Source: Oceanococcus sp051252075
GTDB taxonomy: Bacteria > Pseudomonadota > Gammaproteobacteria > Nevskiales > Oceanococcaceae
Assembly: GCA_051252075.1 (NCBI GenBank)
Contig: JBPOFU010000002.1
Span: 1 to 64,000, forward strand
Length of the DNA stretch: 64,000 bases
Direction: 5' to 3'
In this document: positions 51,678-60,102 of the stretch, one piece after another
Position numbering within the stretch: position 1 is the first letter of the stretch
Layout of the letters: each line of letters starts with the position of its first letter
Notes under the pieces: model-generated
Seen by the model: the letters and a program-made list of their open reading frames with translations, nothing else
What the model was told of the DNA's origin: nothing
Database searches by the model: none
Position numbers and translations under genes: made by a program

Positions 51678-52373
51678 ATGGAATTCATGACAGTCGTTGC
51701 GCGCTTCTTCCAAGACGGGGGCGCATTTATGTATCCCATCGTGGTGATGTTGGTTTTAGGCTTAGCTATTGCGATCGAAAGAACGCTGTATTTGCGCACC
51801 ACCCGAGTGAGCAATCGAAAAATCTGGGAAGCCGTTGCCCCACTGGTTTCACAAGGTCGCTACGATGCCGCATTGGCGCAAACCGAAGAGTCAAACGGTG
51901 CCTTGGCCCGGGTCCTTAGCTATGGCTTGGCGCGCATTAAAACAGCGAGTCGCCGGGAAGACCTGGAAATGGCGATGGAAGAAAGCATGATGGAAGTGCT
52001 GCCGCAGCTGGAACGCCGCACCCCTTTCCTGCAAGTGTTTGCCAATGTCGCAACCCTGCTGGGCCTGCTCGGCACCATCATCGGTTTGATTCATGGCTTT
52101 AGTGCGGTTGCCAACGCCAACCCGGCTGAAAAAGCCAATATGCTGTCCGCTTCTATTTCAGTTGCTATGAACACCACGGCATTCGGTTTGATGTGCGCCA
52201 TTCCGCTGCTGCTTATTCATGCGTGGCTGCAGGCTAAAACCACTGAAATGGTCGACACTTTGGAAATGACCACGGTGAAGTTCCTCAATCAGTTCACAGA
52301 AATCCGCAACGCCGCAGGCAACCCGACCAAACCGACTCCTCAAGCTGCTGCTCAACAGCCGCAACAAGTCTGA
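51678..52373 (+). CDS. ExbB/TolQ/AglR-family proton channel subunit
   Basis: A 231-residue inner-membrane protein with the MotA/TolQ/ExbB topology: helices at about residues 17-37, 118-140 and 158-182 with a cytoplasmic loop between the first two. The motif T-L-L-G-L-L-G-T-I-I-G-L-I-H-G-F is diagnostic. It forms the proton-conducting stator pentamer around an ExbD dimer. An AAGGAAAG ribosome site precedes the ATG. Function is most likely to power an envelope machine with the neighbouring genes rather than iron uptake, since no siderophore receptor is near. Confidence 0.93.
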   Translation: MEFMTVVARFFQDGGAFMYPIVVMLVLGLAIAIERTLYLRTTRVSNRKIWEAVAPLVSQGRYDAALAQTEESNGALARVLSYGLARIKTASRREDLEMAMEESMMEVLPQLERRTPFLQVFANVATLLGLLGTIIGLIHGFSAVANANPAEKANMLSASISVAMNTTAFGLMCAIPLLLIHAWLQAKTTEMVDTLEMTTVKFLNQFTEIRNAAGNPTKPTPQAAAQQPQQV

Positions 52374-52381
52374 GTTAGGCC

Positions 52382-52897
52382 ATGAAAGCCCGCTGGCGCC
52401 GTCACCGCCTCCGCCATCAGGAACCGGCGGAGATGAACATTACCGCCTTCATGAATTTGATGGTGATTCTGGTTCCGTTTTTGCTGATCACGGCTGTTTT
52501 CTCACGCCTGGCTGTTTTGGAACTGGACCTTCCCAGCCCAAACAGCGAACCCAGTGAAGAAGACCCAAAACAGAAACTCACTATTGTTGTGCGTGAAGAT
52601 GGCATCACGGTGAACGACCGTGGTGGGCTCATCAAAACCATTTCGAAGGTGGCTGGCAGTTACAACCTGCAAGCGCTTACGGATCTGATGGTCGTGGTGA
52701 AAAACAAAGTCCCGCAAGAGACCAGCGCAACTTTGCTGCTGGAGCCCGATATCGAATACGACACAGTCATCCAAGTCATGGATGCCGTACGCATTGCCAA
52801 GGCAGCGCACACCGGCGATACCAAGGATCGAGAATTGTTCCCTGCAATCGCTTTAGGTGACGCTCCGGCCGCCACGAATCAGGAGCCGAATTCGTGA
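52382..52897 (+). CDS. ExbD/TolR-family protein lacking the membrane Asp
   Basis: A 171-residue bitopic protein: basic N-terminus, membrane helix at about 20-42, periplasmic TolR-like domain. In ExbD/TolR the helix carries an essential Asp in F-x-D-x-M; here the segment reads F-M-N-L-M with Asn at residue 25. It is therefore predicted not to carry protons itself and may pair with the second ExbD. It overlaps the next gene by 4 nt (GTGA). Confidence 0.9.
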   Translation: MKARWRRHRLRHQEPAEMNITAFMNLMVILVPFLLITAVFSRLAVLELDLPSPNSEPSEEDPKQKLTIVVREDGITVNDRGGLIKTISKVAGSYNLQALTDLMVVVKNKVPQETSATLLLEPDIEYDTVIQVMDAVRIAKAAHTGDTKDRELFPAIALGDAPAATNQEPNS

Positions 52898-53412
52898 AGC
52901 AAACTCGTCGCGCTCATCGCATGGAAGTGAGAGCTCATCGCAAAAATGCTGGCGGCTCCATGAATCTGGTGTCCTTAATGGACATCTTTACCATCCTGGT
53001 ATTTTTCCTGTTGGCACAATCTGCGGCAGTAGAAGTGCTGCCGAATACAGACAAGCTGGAGCTGCCGACGTCTTTAGCCGAAGAACATGCGCGTGAAACC
53101 GTGCTCATCATGGTGACGTCCGAGGACATTTTGGTAAATGGCCAGTCCGCCATGAAGACGTCAGAAGCCTTGCGCAGCAGCGATTTATCCGCGCTACAAA
53201 CGGCGCTGGAAGCACAAGCCCAACGCATCGTAAAAGTGGGTGATGGCGACGAGAACGATCGCGGTGAAGTCACCATCATGGCGGATAAAGGTTTACCTTA
53301 CTCGCTGTTGAAAAAGGTCATGTTGGCCTGCACCAAAGCACAATATGGCTTGCTCTCCTTTGCCGTTTTGCAAAAAGATCAAAACACCGTACAACTGGGA
53401 GAAAATGAGTGA
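52894..53412 (+). CDS. ExbD/TolR-family protein with intact membrane Asp
   Basis: A 172-residue bitopic protein starting at GTG (overlapping the previous stop). The membrane helix (about 26-44) carries the conserved Asp D30 in S-L-M-D-I-F-T-I-L-V-F-F-L-L. The periplasmic domain follows. Together with the Asn-bearing paralogue it resembles the AglQ/AglS pair that accompanies AglR in Myxococcus. Confidence 0.92.
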   Translation: MKQTRRAHRMEVRAHRKNAGGSMNLVSLMDIFTILVFFLLAQSAAVEVLPNTDKLELPTSLAEEHARETVLIMVTSEDILVNGQSAMKTSEALRSSDLSALQTALEAQAQRIVKVGDGDENDRGEVTIMADKGLPYSLLKKVMLACTKAQYGLLSFAVLQKDQNTVQLGENE

Positions 53413-54401
53413 CCAGTGTCGCTTTTTCCCGCAACAGTTGGGCTGAGCTCGAACGCGATGAAGCACGTTTTCAACGCACTTTGCTGCTCGTCGCAGTCCC
53501 ATTTCTTCTATTAAGCATCCTAATCCCCTTGTGGGAACTGGCTGGTTTAAAAGAGGGCGGCGGCGAAGAACTGTCTGAGCGTTACGCCGAACTACTCATG
53601 CAATCGGCGGCCAAACAAGAATCTCCCGCACCGGAACCTGCCACGGTAGAAGAACCTGCGGATGAACCTGAGCCAGAACCGGAAGCTGAGCCAGAATCCG
53701 CGCCAGAGCAAGCTGAACCCGAAGTCAAACCCGATCCCAAACCGGAACCAGTTCAACAGGTTGATGCACGTGAACAGGCACGCGAAAAAGTACAAAAGAA
53801 ATTCGCCAGCGCTTTCAACGCCTTAGATTCCCTGCGCGAACAAGCACCGGTCATTACCGCAAGCAATCGGCCGCTAACGCAAGCCAGCAGTTCCAGCGAA
53901 GACGTCAGTGATGCCAGCAGCGGTGTACTGACCTCCAACCTAAGCAAAGGCAGCGGCGGTGTCGGCGCAGCGCCAACACGCAGCACACGCCCCAATACAA
54001 CAGGGTTGAAAGGTCGTCAGACCACCAAGGTTGACTCCGGCATTACCGCCAGTGGCGGCGGTTACGGCGCGGATAACAAGGAAGCAGGCTTTGGCGGTGA
54101 CAGCCGCTTGCAAGGACGCTCGCTGGAAGAAATCCAAATCGTTATGGATCGCAACAAGAGTGGTTTGTACTCCCTGTACAACCGCGCCCTACGCAGCGAT
54201 GCCACTTTGCAAGGCAAAGTCGTACTGGAAATCACCATCTCACCTTCCGGTGCGGTGACCAGTTGCCGTGTTGCATCCAGTCAACTGGCGAACAAAGCTT
54301 TGGAAGATCGCATAGTCAGGCGCGTGAAGTTGATCAACTTCGGGGCTAAAGCGGTGTCAGAAATGACTATCAAGTACCCGATTCACTTCATTCCCAGCTA
54401 G
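53409..54401 (+). CDS. TonB-like AgmX/PglI C-terminal-domain protein
   Basis: A 330-residue protein: cytoplasmic tail, one membrane helix at about residues 24-44, a Glu/Pro-rich periplasm-spanning linker at about 73-118, Gly/Ser-rich linkers, and a C-terminal domain (about 235-330) with the AgmX/PglI pattern M-D-R-N-K-S-G-L-Y-S-L-Y-N-R-A-L and I-S-P-S-G-A-V-T-S-C. This is the TonB-type energy transducer architecture. It starts with GTG overlapping the ExbD stop. It would carry force from the stator complex to TPR lipoproteins at the outer membrane. Confidence 0.9.
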   Translation: MTSVAFSRNSWAELERDEARFQRTLLLVAVPFLLLSILIPLWELAGLKEGGGEELSERYAELLMQSAAKQESPAPEPATVEEPADEPEPEPEAEPESAPEQAEPEVKPDPKPEPVQQVDAREQAREKVQKKFASAFNALDSLREQAPVITASNRPLTQASSSSEDVSDASSGVLTSNLSKGSGGVGAAPTRSTRPNTTGLKGRQTTKVDSGITASGGGYGADNKEAGFGGDSRLQGRSLEEIQIVMDRNKSGLYSLYNRALRSDATLQGKVVLEITISPSGAVTSCRVASSQLANKALEDRIVRRVKLINFGAKAVSEMTIKYPIHFIPS

Positions 54402-54421
54402 GCCATCAAACGGCGGGGCCT

Positions 54422-54937
54422 TTACTTCTGGTACTGGGCCTGCACGTAGCTTGCATAGGCGCGAATAAAGCCTTCGAGATTTTCCGCACCTTTGCTGCTG
54501 CTGATTTCAACCACGGCATTACTTACCGCGAAGGCACCAATTTTGTCGGCCTTTAGAAAACTGCGTTCGCCGACTTCCAGTGACTGCGTTCCCTGCAAAC
54601 TGTCCGCTGGATAACGCAAAGTCCAACTTGCATCACGCGCTTTCGCATCGCTATAGACATTGATGCGCACTTTGAACGCCTGCTTATCATTCAGCCAATA
54701 TTTGAAATAAGCGGAGCTTTGTATGTTCTGTGCGGTTAGCACCGCCATGGCTTCAGCAGACTGAGCGCCCACGCCGCGTTTATCTGGTACCAATACCGAC
54801 TTGTGCTGTATTCGTTGAACGCCAAAATCTTCTGCCTTAGGCAGCATCAAATCCAAGACGTCCGGTGCGGGGCTCTGCGAACAGCCCATCAAAAGGAACC
54901 CTATGAGCAGTGAGAGCGTGTAAAGTTTTTGCATCAT
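54422..54937 (-). CDS. Lipoprotein of unknown function
   Basis: A 171-residue lipoprotein with lipobox L-M-G-C at residue 19 followed by Ser. The mature part has alternating strands and helices with W-T-L-R-Y-P-A-D-S-L, and ends in a helix (F-I-R-A-Y-A-S-Y-V-Q-A-Q-Y). No family recognised. It faces the end of the Agl/Glt-like operon with a 20-bp gap and diverges from the exoprotein gene. Confidence 0.82.
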   Translation of the reverse strand: MMQKLYTLSLLIGFLLMGCSQSPAPDVLDLMLPKAEDFGVQRIQHKSVLVPDKRGVGAQSAEAMAVLTAQNIQSSAYFKYWLNDKQAFKVRINVYSDAKARDASWTLRYPADSLQGTQSLEVGERSFLKADKIGAFAVSNAVVEISSSKGAENLEGFIRAYASYVQAQYQK

Positions 54938-54966
54938 TAAATTAATCAGAGTCCAGTATCTGGATG

Positions 54967-54992
54967 GTTAGCGTGTCCACGGTCACGCTAAC
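54967..54992. promoter_or_regulatory. Perfect 9-bp inverted repeat upstream of the exoprotein gene
   Basis: GTTAGCGTG (54967-54975) and CACGCTAAC (54984-54992) separated by 8 bases, 43 bp before the chosen GTG start and 30 bp from the divergent lipoprotein ATG. Suits an operator or a leader hairpin. Confidence 0.5.
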
Positions 54993-55035
54993 ACAAACAG
55001 ATTCGGACTCGAAGATCCTAAATCCGGAGATCACC

Positions 55036-58000
55036 GTGCGTCATACTTTGCAATTGCTCACCCCTATCGTAGGCTTTTCTCTAGCACTGTTTAGTGCGCA
55101 CGGCTACACGGCAGAGCCAGCTAGTGGCAATGTGAGCGCGGAATCGCCCAGCACCGAGTTCGACTCGGGACCACACACGATTTCCAATCCATCCTACCCG
55201 GACGCAGGCACCTGCCAAGAGCCTACCTTCCCGTGCGATGACTATGCATTGACCGTACAGGTACCCGGCTCCGGCGAGCAAGCAATCCTCACCGTGAGCA
55301 CAGTGGTTCCTGATGCAGATGACTACGACATTTATTTGCTGGATAGCGATGGCAATGAAATCACCAGTTCCGCTAGCGGTGATGCGGTAGAGGTCATGAC
55401 GCTACCGATCAACACATCCGGCGATCACAATTACACCGTGCGCATCATTCCTTTCTTGGCCACAGCCACGACAGCGACCACCAAAATTGAGCTGACTTTC
55501 GTTGCAGGCAGCGGTGGCTCGGCCGGTGGCGGCGATGGCAGTGGCACTGGCGGCATAGATCGTGGAGAGCTGCCCTTCGACCCCACCGCACCGCGTTACA
55601 GTATCTATGTATCACCTGCGAATGAAGGCAACGACGCCGGTGAACCAACGGTGGGCTACAACCCGCTCACCGAACGCGCCATGTTTATTTCCTACGTCAA
55701 CGCACTGCGTGTGACCTTTCCAGAAAACCTGGATGAGCCCCTGCCACAAGCCTGCGATGCGCTGTGGGAAAACAAATCAGGCTTGATCACGACGCTAAAT
55801 TCACTTGATCCGATTATGTACACCGATAAAACCACCGGCCGTACTTTTAATTCTCAGTTGGCCGGCGCGAATAGTTTGTTCGAGTTCTCAGATGACGATG
55901 GTGAGTCTTGGACCCCTGGCCAAATCGGCTTGCCCAATGGTGGCGCAGATCACCAAGGCGTTGTTTCTGGCCCTTATCCAGATGCTTTGCCCATAGGCGG
56001 CATCCTATTCCCGAATGCCGTGTACTACTGCTCTCAGTCGGTTGCTTCTGCATTCTGTGCCCGCAGTGATGATGGCGGCCAAACCTTTGGCCCCGGCATG
56101 CCGTTCAAAAACACCGACTGCTCGGCTGGTGGCTTGCATGGTCATCCAAAGGTCGCACCTGACGGCACTTTGTATATTCCTGATAGCTCCCAATGTGTGC
56201 TTACCACTGGCGTCGACGGCAGTGCAGACAAGATCGTGGCCTTTGTCAGCGAAGATGCTGGGGCAACTTATGACGTTCGCCCTCTGCCCGACAGCCAAGG
56301 TGGCGCAGGCTCTGATCCCTCCATCGGTATTGCCACCGATGGAACAGCCTATATGTGCTATGAAAACGCGGATGGCACGTCCCGCGTGGCGGTTTCACAT
56401 GACAAAGGTTTAACTTGGGAAAATGACCAAGATATCGGCCTCGCTGCCGGTTTAGTCGCGACCCGCTTCCAAGCCGCCGTGGCTGGCGATCCTGATCGCG
56501 CAGCCTGCGCATTTTTGGGCACATCATCCGTCGGTCCAGATTTAGAACTCAGCTTTGAAGGCGTCTGGTACCCCTATATCGCCACTACCTATGATGGCGG
56601 CGAAACCTGGCAGTTGGTGAATCTCAGCCCGGGCAATCCGGTTCAAGGTTTTGGTGGCGTCGGCACCAGCGGTACAAACCGCAACTTGCTCGACTTCAAT
56701 GATTTGGAATTGGACAACTTGGGTCGCCCGCTGTTCGCCTACGCCGATGGTTGCGTTGGTGGTTGTGAGCGTGACCCGGCCGCCAATGGTTTTGCTGCCA
56801 AGGCCACTTTGGCACGTCAATCTGGCGGGCTGACCTTACTGGCTGAATTCGACAATCTTGCCAATAGCCAACTTACGACAGCGCAACTGGCTCCAGCCGC
56901 TGCTTGCGCATTGCAAGATAAAAGTTCACGCACGGTGAACCAAACTGTCGTTGCTTGGCGCGCCCCCGACAACGGCGGCACTCCCATCAGCAATTATCAG
57001 GTCTACCGCGCCACTCAAGCGCAAGGGCCGTTTGAATTCATCGGTGATGCTGGCAGCAAGACCACCTTTGTCGATACGTCTTCAGACGTCAGCGTTGCCG
57101 AATACTCCTACCGCGTTGTTGCTCAGAACGCCGTTGGAGACGCTGGCCAATCCAATGTCGTGACATTGCCAATTCAAACGCAAACCGAAGTTGATACCTG
57201 CCACCTGCCTGGGGAAATCATATTGCTCGACTCAGCCGGAGATAGTGCTGGGGTCGATGATTACGACATTATTTCCGCAGCGGTCGCAGAGCCAGCCGAA
57301 TTCCCGGGCAGCTTGGCGATTACTTTGAAATTGGCCAATTTTACCACCGGAGCGCCTCCGGCAACCTCGTTTTACCCGATTTTGTTCCCACTGCTGAACA
57401 ATCGTTACATTGCATTCGATGCAAGCAGTGCACCGCGCTTTGTCTACGGCACTACGACAGAAGGCCCGCAGGGTCTACTCATCTTTACAGAAGAGGGTGA
57501 GCTTGATCCCGCCAGCAGCTATGGTGCAGATGGGACAGTGGTATTGATTGCCGACAAAGCTCTCTTTGGCAAGAGCACTGGTGATTTGTTGGCCGGTTTT
57601 GACATTCGTGCACGCGCTGGCTCAGCAACAGCTACCAGCCGTGATACCGCAGGGCCAGGGGAATATGAGCTTCGTGGTCATGAAAATTGTGGCGCTGTTG
57701 ACGCGGCCCCCTTGCTGGCCACGCTCGCCGGTAGCACGCAATCAGGAAATGCCCCACTGACTGTAGACTTTGTCATCTCTGGTGCGTCCAGCGAAAGCAC
57801 GCTCACGAGCTGGTCTTTGGACTTCGGCGACGGCCAATTTGTCGAAGAACAAAGTTTTGGCAGTGCTAGCAACGCTGAAATAACCCACGTCTACCAAGAA
57901 GCTGGGGTTTTCCGTGCACGCGCCACGGTGAAGAACAGTGAAGGTCAGGTCAGCGAGAATTTGGCCGAGCACACCGTGACTGTCGATCCTGAAGACACCA

Positions 58001-58119
58001 CGGGCGGCGATGGTGGTGATGCAGGCAACCCTGGCCCCAGTGCGCAGCGTGGCGGCTCCTTAGGCGGCGGTTTCCTCATGCTGCTGATGCTGCCTCTGCT
58101 GCGGCGCCGTCGCAGCTAA
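55036..58119 (+). CDS. Secreted Asp-box / FN3 / PKD protein with GlyGly-CTERM tail
   Basis: A 1027-residue secreted protein. After a signal peptide comes a pre-peptidase-C-terminal-like beta domain (about 30-150), then a beta-propeller-like region with five Asp-boxes (S-D-D-D-G-E-S-W near 285, S-D-D-G-G-Q-T-F near 343, S-E-D-A-G-A-T-Y near 404, S-H-D-K-G-L-T-W near 454, T-Y-D-G-G-E-T-W near 518), an FN3 domain (about 630-713), a further domain, a PKD domain (about 890-985) and a C-terminal Gly-rich/hydrophobic/R-R-R-R-S tail typical of GlyGly-CTERM. Such tails are processed by rhombosortase after type II secretion. The GTG start at 55036 has GGAGA 5 bases upstream; 24 upstream in-frame codons run through the palindrome and are rejected. 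Substrate is unknown; sialidase catalytic residues were not established. Confidence 0.87.
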   Translation: MRHTLQLLTPIVGFSLALFSAHGYTAEPASGNVSAESPSTEFDSGPHTISNPSYPDAGTCQEPTFPCDDYALTVQVPGSGEQAILTVSTVVPDADDYDIYLLDSDGNEITSSASGDAVEVMTLPINTSGDHNYTVRIIPFLATATTATTKIELTFVAGSGGSAGGGDGSGTGGIDRGELPFDPTAPRYSIYVSPANEGNDAGEPTVGYNPLTERAMFISYVNALRVTFPENLDEPLPQACDALWENKSGLITTLNSLDPIMYTDKTTGRTFNSQLAGANSLFEFSDDDGESWTPGQIGLPNGGADHQGVVSGPYPDALPIGGILFPNAVYYCSQSVASAFCARSDDGGQTFGPGMPFKNTDCSAGGLHGHPKVAPDGTLYIPDSSQCVLTTGVDGSADKIVAFVSEDAGATYDVRPLPDSQGGAGSDPSIGIATDGTAYMCYENADGTSRVAVSHDKGLTWENDQDIGLAAGLVATRFQAAVAGDPDRAACAFLGTSSVGPDLELSFEGVWYPYIATTYDGGETWQLVNLSPGNPVQGFGGVGTSGTNRNLLDFNDLELDNLGRPLFAYADGCVGGCERDPAANGFAAKATLARQSGGLTLLAEFDNLANSQLTTAQLAPAAACALQDKSSRTVNQTVVAWRAPDNGGTPISNYQVYRATQAQGPFEFIGDAGSKTTFVDTSSDVSVAEYSYRVVAQNAVGDAGQSNVVTLPIQTQTEVDTCHLPGEIILLDSAGDSAGVDDYDIISAAVAEPAEFPGSLAITLKLANFTTGAPPATSFYPILFPLLNNRYIAFDASSAPRFVYGTTTEGPQGLLIFTEEGELDPASSYGADGTVVLIADKALFGKSTGDLLAGFDIRARAGSATATSRDTAGPGEYELRGHENCGAVDAAPLLATLAGSTQSGNAPLTVDFVISGASSESTLTSWSLDFGDGQFVEEQSFGSASNAEITHVYQEAGVFRARATVKNSEGQVSENLAEHTVTVDPEDTTGGDGGDAGNPGPSAQRGGSLGGGFLMLLMLPLLRRRRS

Positions 58120-58134
58120 ACTGCTGAAAATCTG

Positions 58135-58172
58135 AAAAAGCCGGCCTTGGGTTCAACCAGGCCGGCTTTTTT
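58135..58172 (+). terminator. Rho-independent terminator after the exoprotein gene
   Basis: AGCCGGCCTGG-type 10-11 bp hairpin with T6 following and A5 preceding, directly after the stop codon. Isolates the exoprotein gene from the sigma factor gene. Confidence 0.9.
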
Positions 58173-58212
58173 ATGTTGAAAGCAAATGCTCAATAGCAAG
58201 GTCTTGATCAGT

Positions 58213-58719
58213 ATGAATAAGCAAAAACGCTTTGAGGCGCTGGTCGAGGGCCATTCCAGCGCCCTCTACCGCTACGCCTACTGGTTATGCGATGGCCACA
58301 AAACCAATGCAGAAGACGTGGTGCAAGAAACCTTTCTTCGTGCTTGGAAATCGCTAGAGCAACTGCAAGAGCACCAAGCGGCTAAAGCGTGGTTGATGAC
58401 CATCTTGAGACGGGAAAATGCACGCCGCTTTGAACGTAAACAATTTGACTACGTAGATGTAGAGCTCGATAGCGTGAGCTTAGACGAACAGCAATTGGAA
58501 CGGCACATGGATAGCCATGAACTGCGCCGCGCCATTGCACAACTGGAACCGAAATACCGCGAACCCCTATTGATGCAAGCCATAGGTGGGTTCTCCTGCG
58601 AGGAGATCGCCGAGACCATGGACATCAACAAAGGTGCGGTTATGACTCGCCTGTTTCGAGCGAAGAAATTGCTGAGCTCGCAAATGACACAAGATACTAA
58701 GGACCAGCGCCATGGATGA
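58213..58719 (+). CDS. ECF-type RNA polymerase sigma factor
   Basis: A 168-residue sigma-70 family member with only regions 2 and 4: region 2 has N-A-E-D-V-V-Q-E-T-F-L-R-A-W-K (about 32-46) and region 4 has C-E-E-I-A-E-T-M-D-I-N-K-G-A-V-M-T-R-L-F-R-A-K (about 128-150). The start at 58213 gives the family N-terminus with an AAGG ribosome site at 11 bases; an ATG nine codons earlier is possible. It overlaps its putative anti-sigma gene by 8 nt. Confidence 0.9.
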   Translation: MNKQKRFEALVEGHSSALYRYAYWLCDGHKTNAEDVVQETFLRAWKSLEQLQEHQAAKAWLMTILRRENARRFERKQFDYVDVELDSVSLDEQQLERHMDSHELRRAIAQLEPKYREPLLMQAIGGFSCEEIAETMDINKGAVMTRLFRAKKLLSSQMTQDTKDQRHG

Positions 58720-59467
58720 ACTCGAAATGCGCCGGCGCTGCATTGCGGCCCCCAACGATCCCGATCCGGCCTACCAAGAGTGGCTGAATCAACACCCCGG
58801 CGCCAAAGGCGTCGCTCTACAAGCCCGCCACTTTGATGAACGCTTACGATTCGCCCTGCAAGATGTGGACATCCCTGACGGTTTGAATGGACGTATTTTG
58901 CTTGGCAGCAGCTTGCGCACTCCGCGCCGCAGTCGGCAGCGCTGGCTAGCGGGCTTCGCGGTAGCGGCCTCGGTGTTAATCAGTGTTGGCCTGTGGTTCA
59001 ACCCCAGCCCTAGCGTTGCAGGAGGGTTCCAACAGCTGGCCTTGAATCATGTGTACGACGAAATCCACCATTTTGAGCACCCGTCTGGTGGCATCTCTGA
59101 CAGCATGGTCAGCAATCTGTTTCAACAAGTCGGTGGCCAGCTCAAGGGCAGTTTAGGCGACATCAAATTCGCCTTCATGTGTCCCACCCCAAGCGGGGAA
59201 GGCTTGCACTTGGTTGCCGACAATTCAGCGGGGCGTGTCACCGTACTGTATGTACCCAATGCCAGCAAAGGCACTCAGGCCGTAGCATTCGCCGATGAGC
59301 GCTTCCGTGGCAGCACGCTGCTACCGGCTGCCGGCGGAGCCTTGGCCATTATCGGAGAGAACCCCCAAGCCGTTGAGCTGATGGAACAAGCTCTGGATGA
59401 AGCAGTTCAGTGGCAAACCTCTAATCTGGCCACTGATACCTGGGAGCACTCATATTTCGCCGTTTAA
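58712..59467 (+). CDS. DUF3379-like membrane protein, probable anti-sigma factor
   Basis: A 251-residue protein: cytoplasmic N-terminal domain (1-77) beginning M-D-E-L-E-M-R-R-R-C, one membrane helix at about 79-96, and a periplasmic domain. The layout and the N-terminal pattern match DUF3379, a family commonly encoded just after an ECF sigma gene. Overlap with the sigma gene supports an anti-sigma role, not proved. The periplasmic domain contains F-M-C-P-T-P-S-G-E-G and may sense an envelope signal. Confidence 0.75.
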   Translation: MDELEMRRRCIAAPNDPDPAYQEWLNQHPGAKGVALQARHFDERLRFALQDVDIPDGLNGRILLGSSLRTPRRSRQRWLAGFAVAASVLISVGLWFNPSPSVAGGFQQLALNHVYDEIHHFEHPSGGISDSMVSNLFQQVGGQLKGSLGDIKFAFMCPTPSGEGLHLVADNSAGRVTVLYVPNASKGTQAVAFADERFRGSTLLPAAGGALAIIGENPQAVELMEQALDEAVQWQTSNLATDTWEHSYFAV

Positions 59468-59505
59468 GTTGTGCTATGCCTGATCGGCTACTTACCCACA
59501 CTATC

Positions 59506-59560
59506 CTCGCGCCAAGATCGCCAAGTTTCATACCCATTTTCTTAGCGATCTTCGCGCGAG
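59506..59560. repeat. Dispersed long palindrome, copy 2
   Basis: Arms CTCGCGCCAAGATCGCCAAG (59506-59525) and its near-complement at 59541-59560 match at 18 of 20 positions, with a 15-base AT-rich loop. The same arm words and an upstream GATCGGCTA are shared with 32345-32396. Like copy 1 it lies between two convergent gene ends. Confidence 0.75.
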
Positions 59561-59603
59561 GAATTACTTCGGCCTATCCTATAGAGCGGCCAAGCAAAGC
59601 CTT

Positions 59604-60017
59604 TTAGGCGTTTATGCCTGGGGTTTCTCGCTCACCTTTGAGCCAACGCAAGGTATCGACCACATCAAATGCCAGGGAAATACCATTGATCACTAAGACT
59701 GCAATCGCGTAGTTGCGCACACTCTCAGCCATAGCCGCCGCAGGCTCAGCACACAGCTGCATGAGCAAAAAGACCGATAAGGGAATCCAGGCAAACAGAT
59801 GTGGAATAGCCATGGCCCGGTTCATGCCGCCGTAGTACAACATGATGGGCATATTCGTGAGGATGACAAAGATTCCGGCTGCAGCGGTAGCCCCACCGAC
59901 AGCGGTGTCGAGGAAAGCTACGCAGGCCACATTGACGGCCATCAATATCAAAACCCAGACTTGAACCCAAGCCGGCATGCTGGTGTAAGAACGAAATACC
60001 GATGCTAATTTGCTCAT
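59604..60017 (-). CDS. Four-helix inner-membrane protein of unknown function
   Basis: A 137-residue protein with about four hydrophobic helices (W-V-Q-V-W-V-L-I-L-M-A-V-N-V, A-G-I-F-V-I-L-T-N-M-P-I-M-L-Y-Y-G-G, I-P-L-S-V-F-L-L-M-Q-L, A-I-A-V-L-V-I-N-G-I) and a short charged end. No recognised family. The ATG at 60017 is preferred; an in-frame ATG nine codons upstream has no ribosome site. Confidence 0.75.
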   Translation of the reverse strand: MSKLASVFRSYTSMPAWVQVWVLILMAVNVACVAFLDTAVGGATAAAGIFVILTNMPIMLYYGGMNRAMAIPHLFAWIPLSVFLLMQLCAEPAAAMAESVRNYAIAVLVINGISLAFDVVDTLRWLKGERETPGINA

Positions 60018-60056
60018 GGAGTGCCTATTTTCAATTATCGCCATAACTGGCAGATG

Positions 60057-60087
60057 ATAAAAAGCCGGGAAAAATCCCGGCTTTTTT
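60057..60087 (-). terminator. Rho-independent terminator of fadBA
   Basis: AAGCCGGG-(6-base loop)-CCCGGCTT hairpin with T-runs on both sides, 15 bp past the fadA stop. It can act on the minus strand for fadBA. Confidence 0.88.
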
Positions 60088-60102
60088 GTACCTCAGCGCT
60101 TG

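Noticed and set aside
51678..53412. Classical Tol-Pal system (tolQ-tolR)
   Set aside because: There are two TolR-type genes, no tolA/tolB/pal/ybgF, and an AgmX-type partner with TPR lipoproteins instead.
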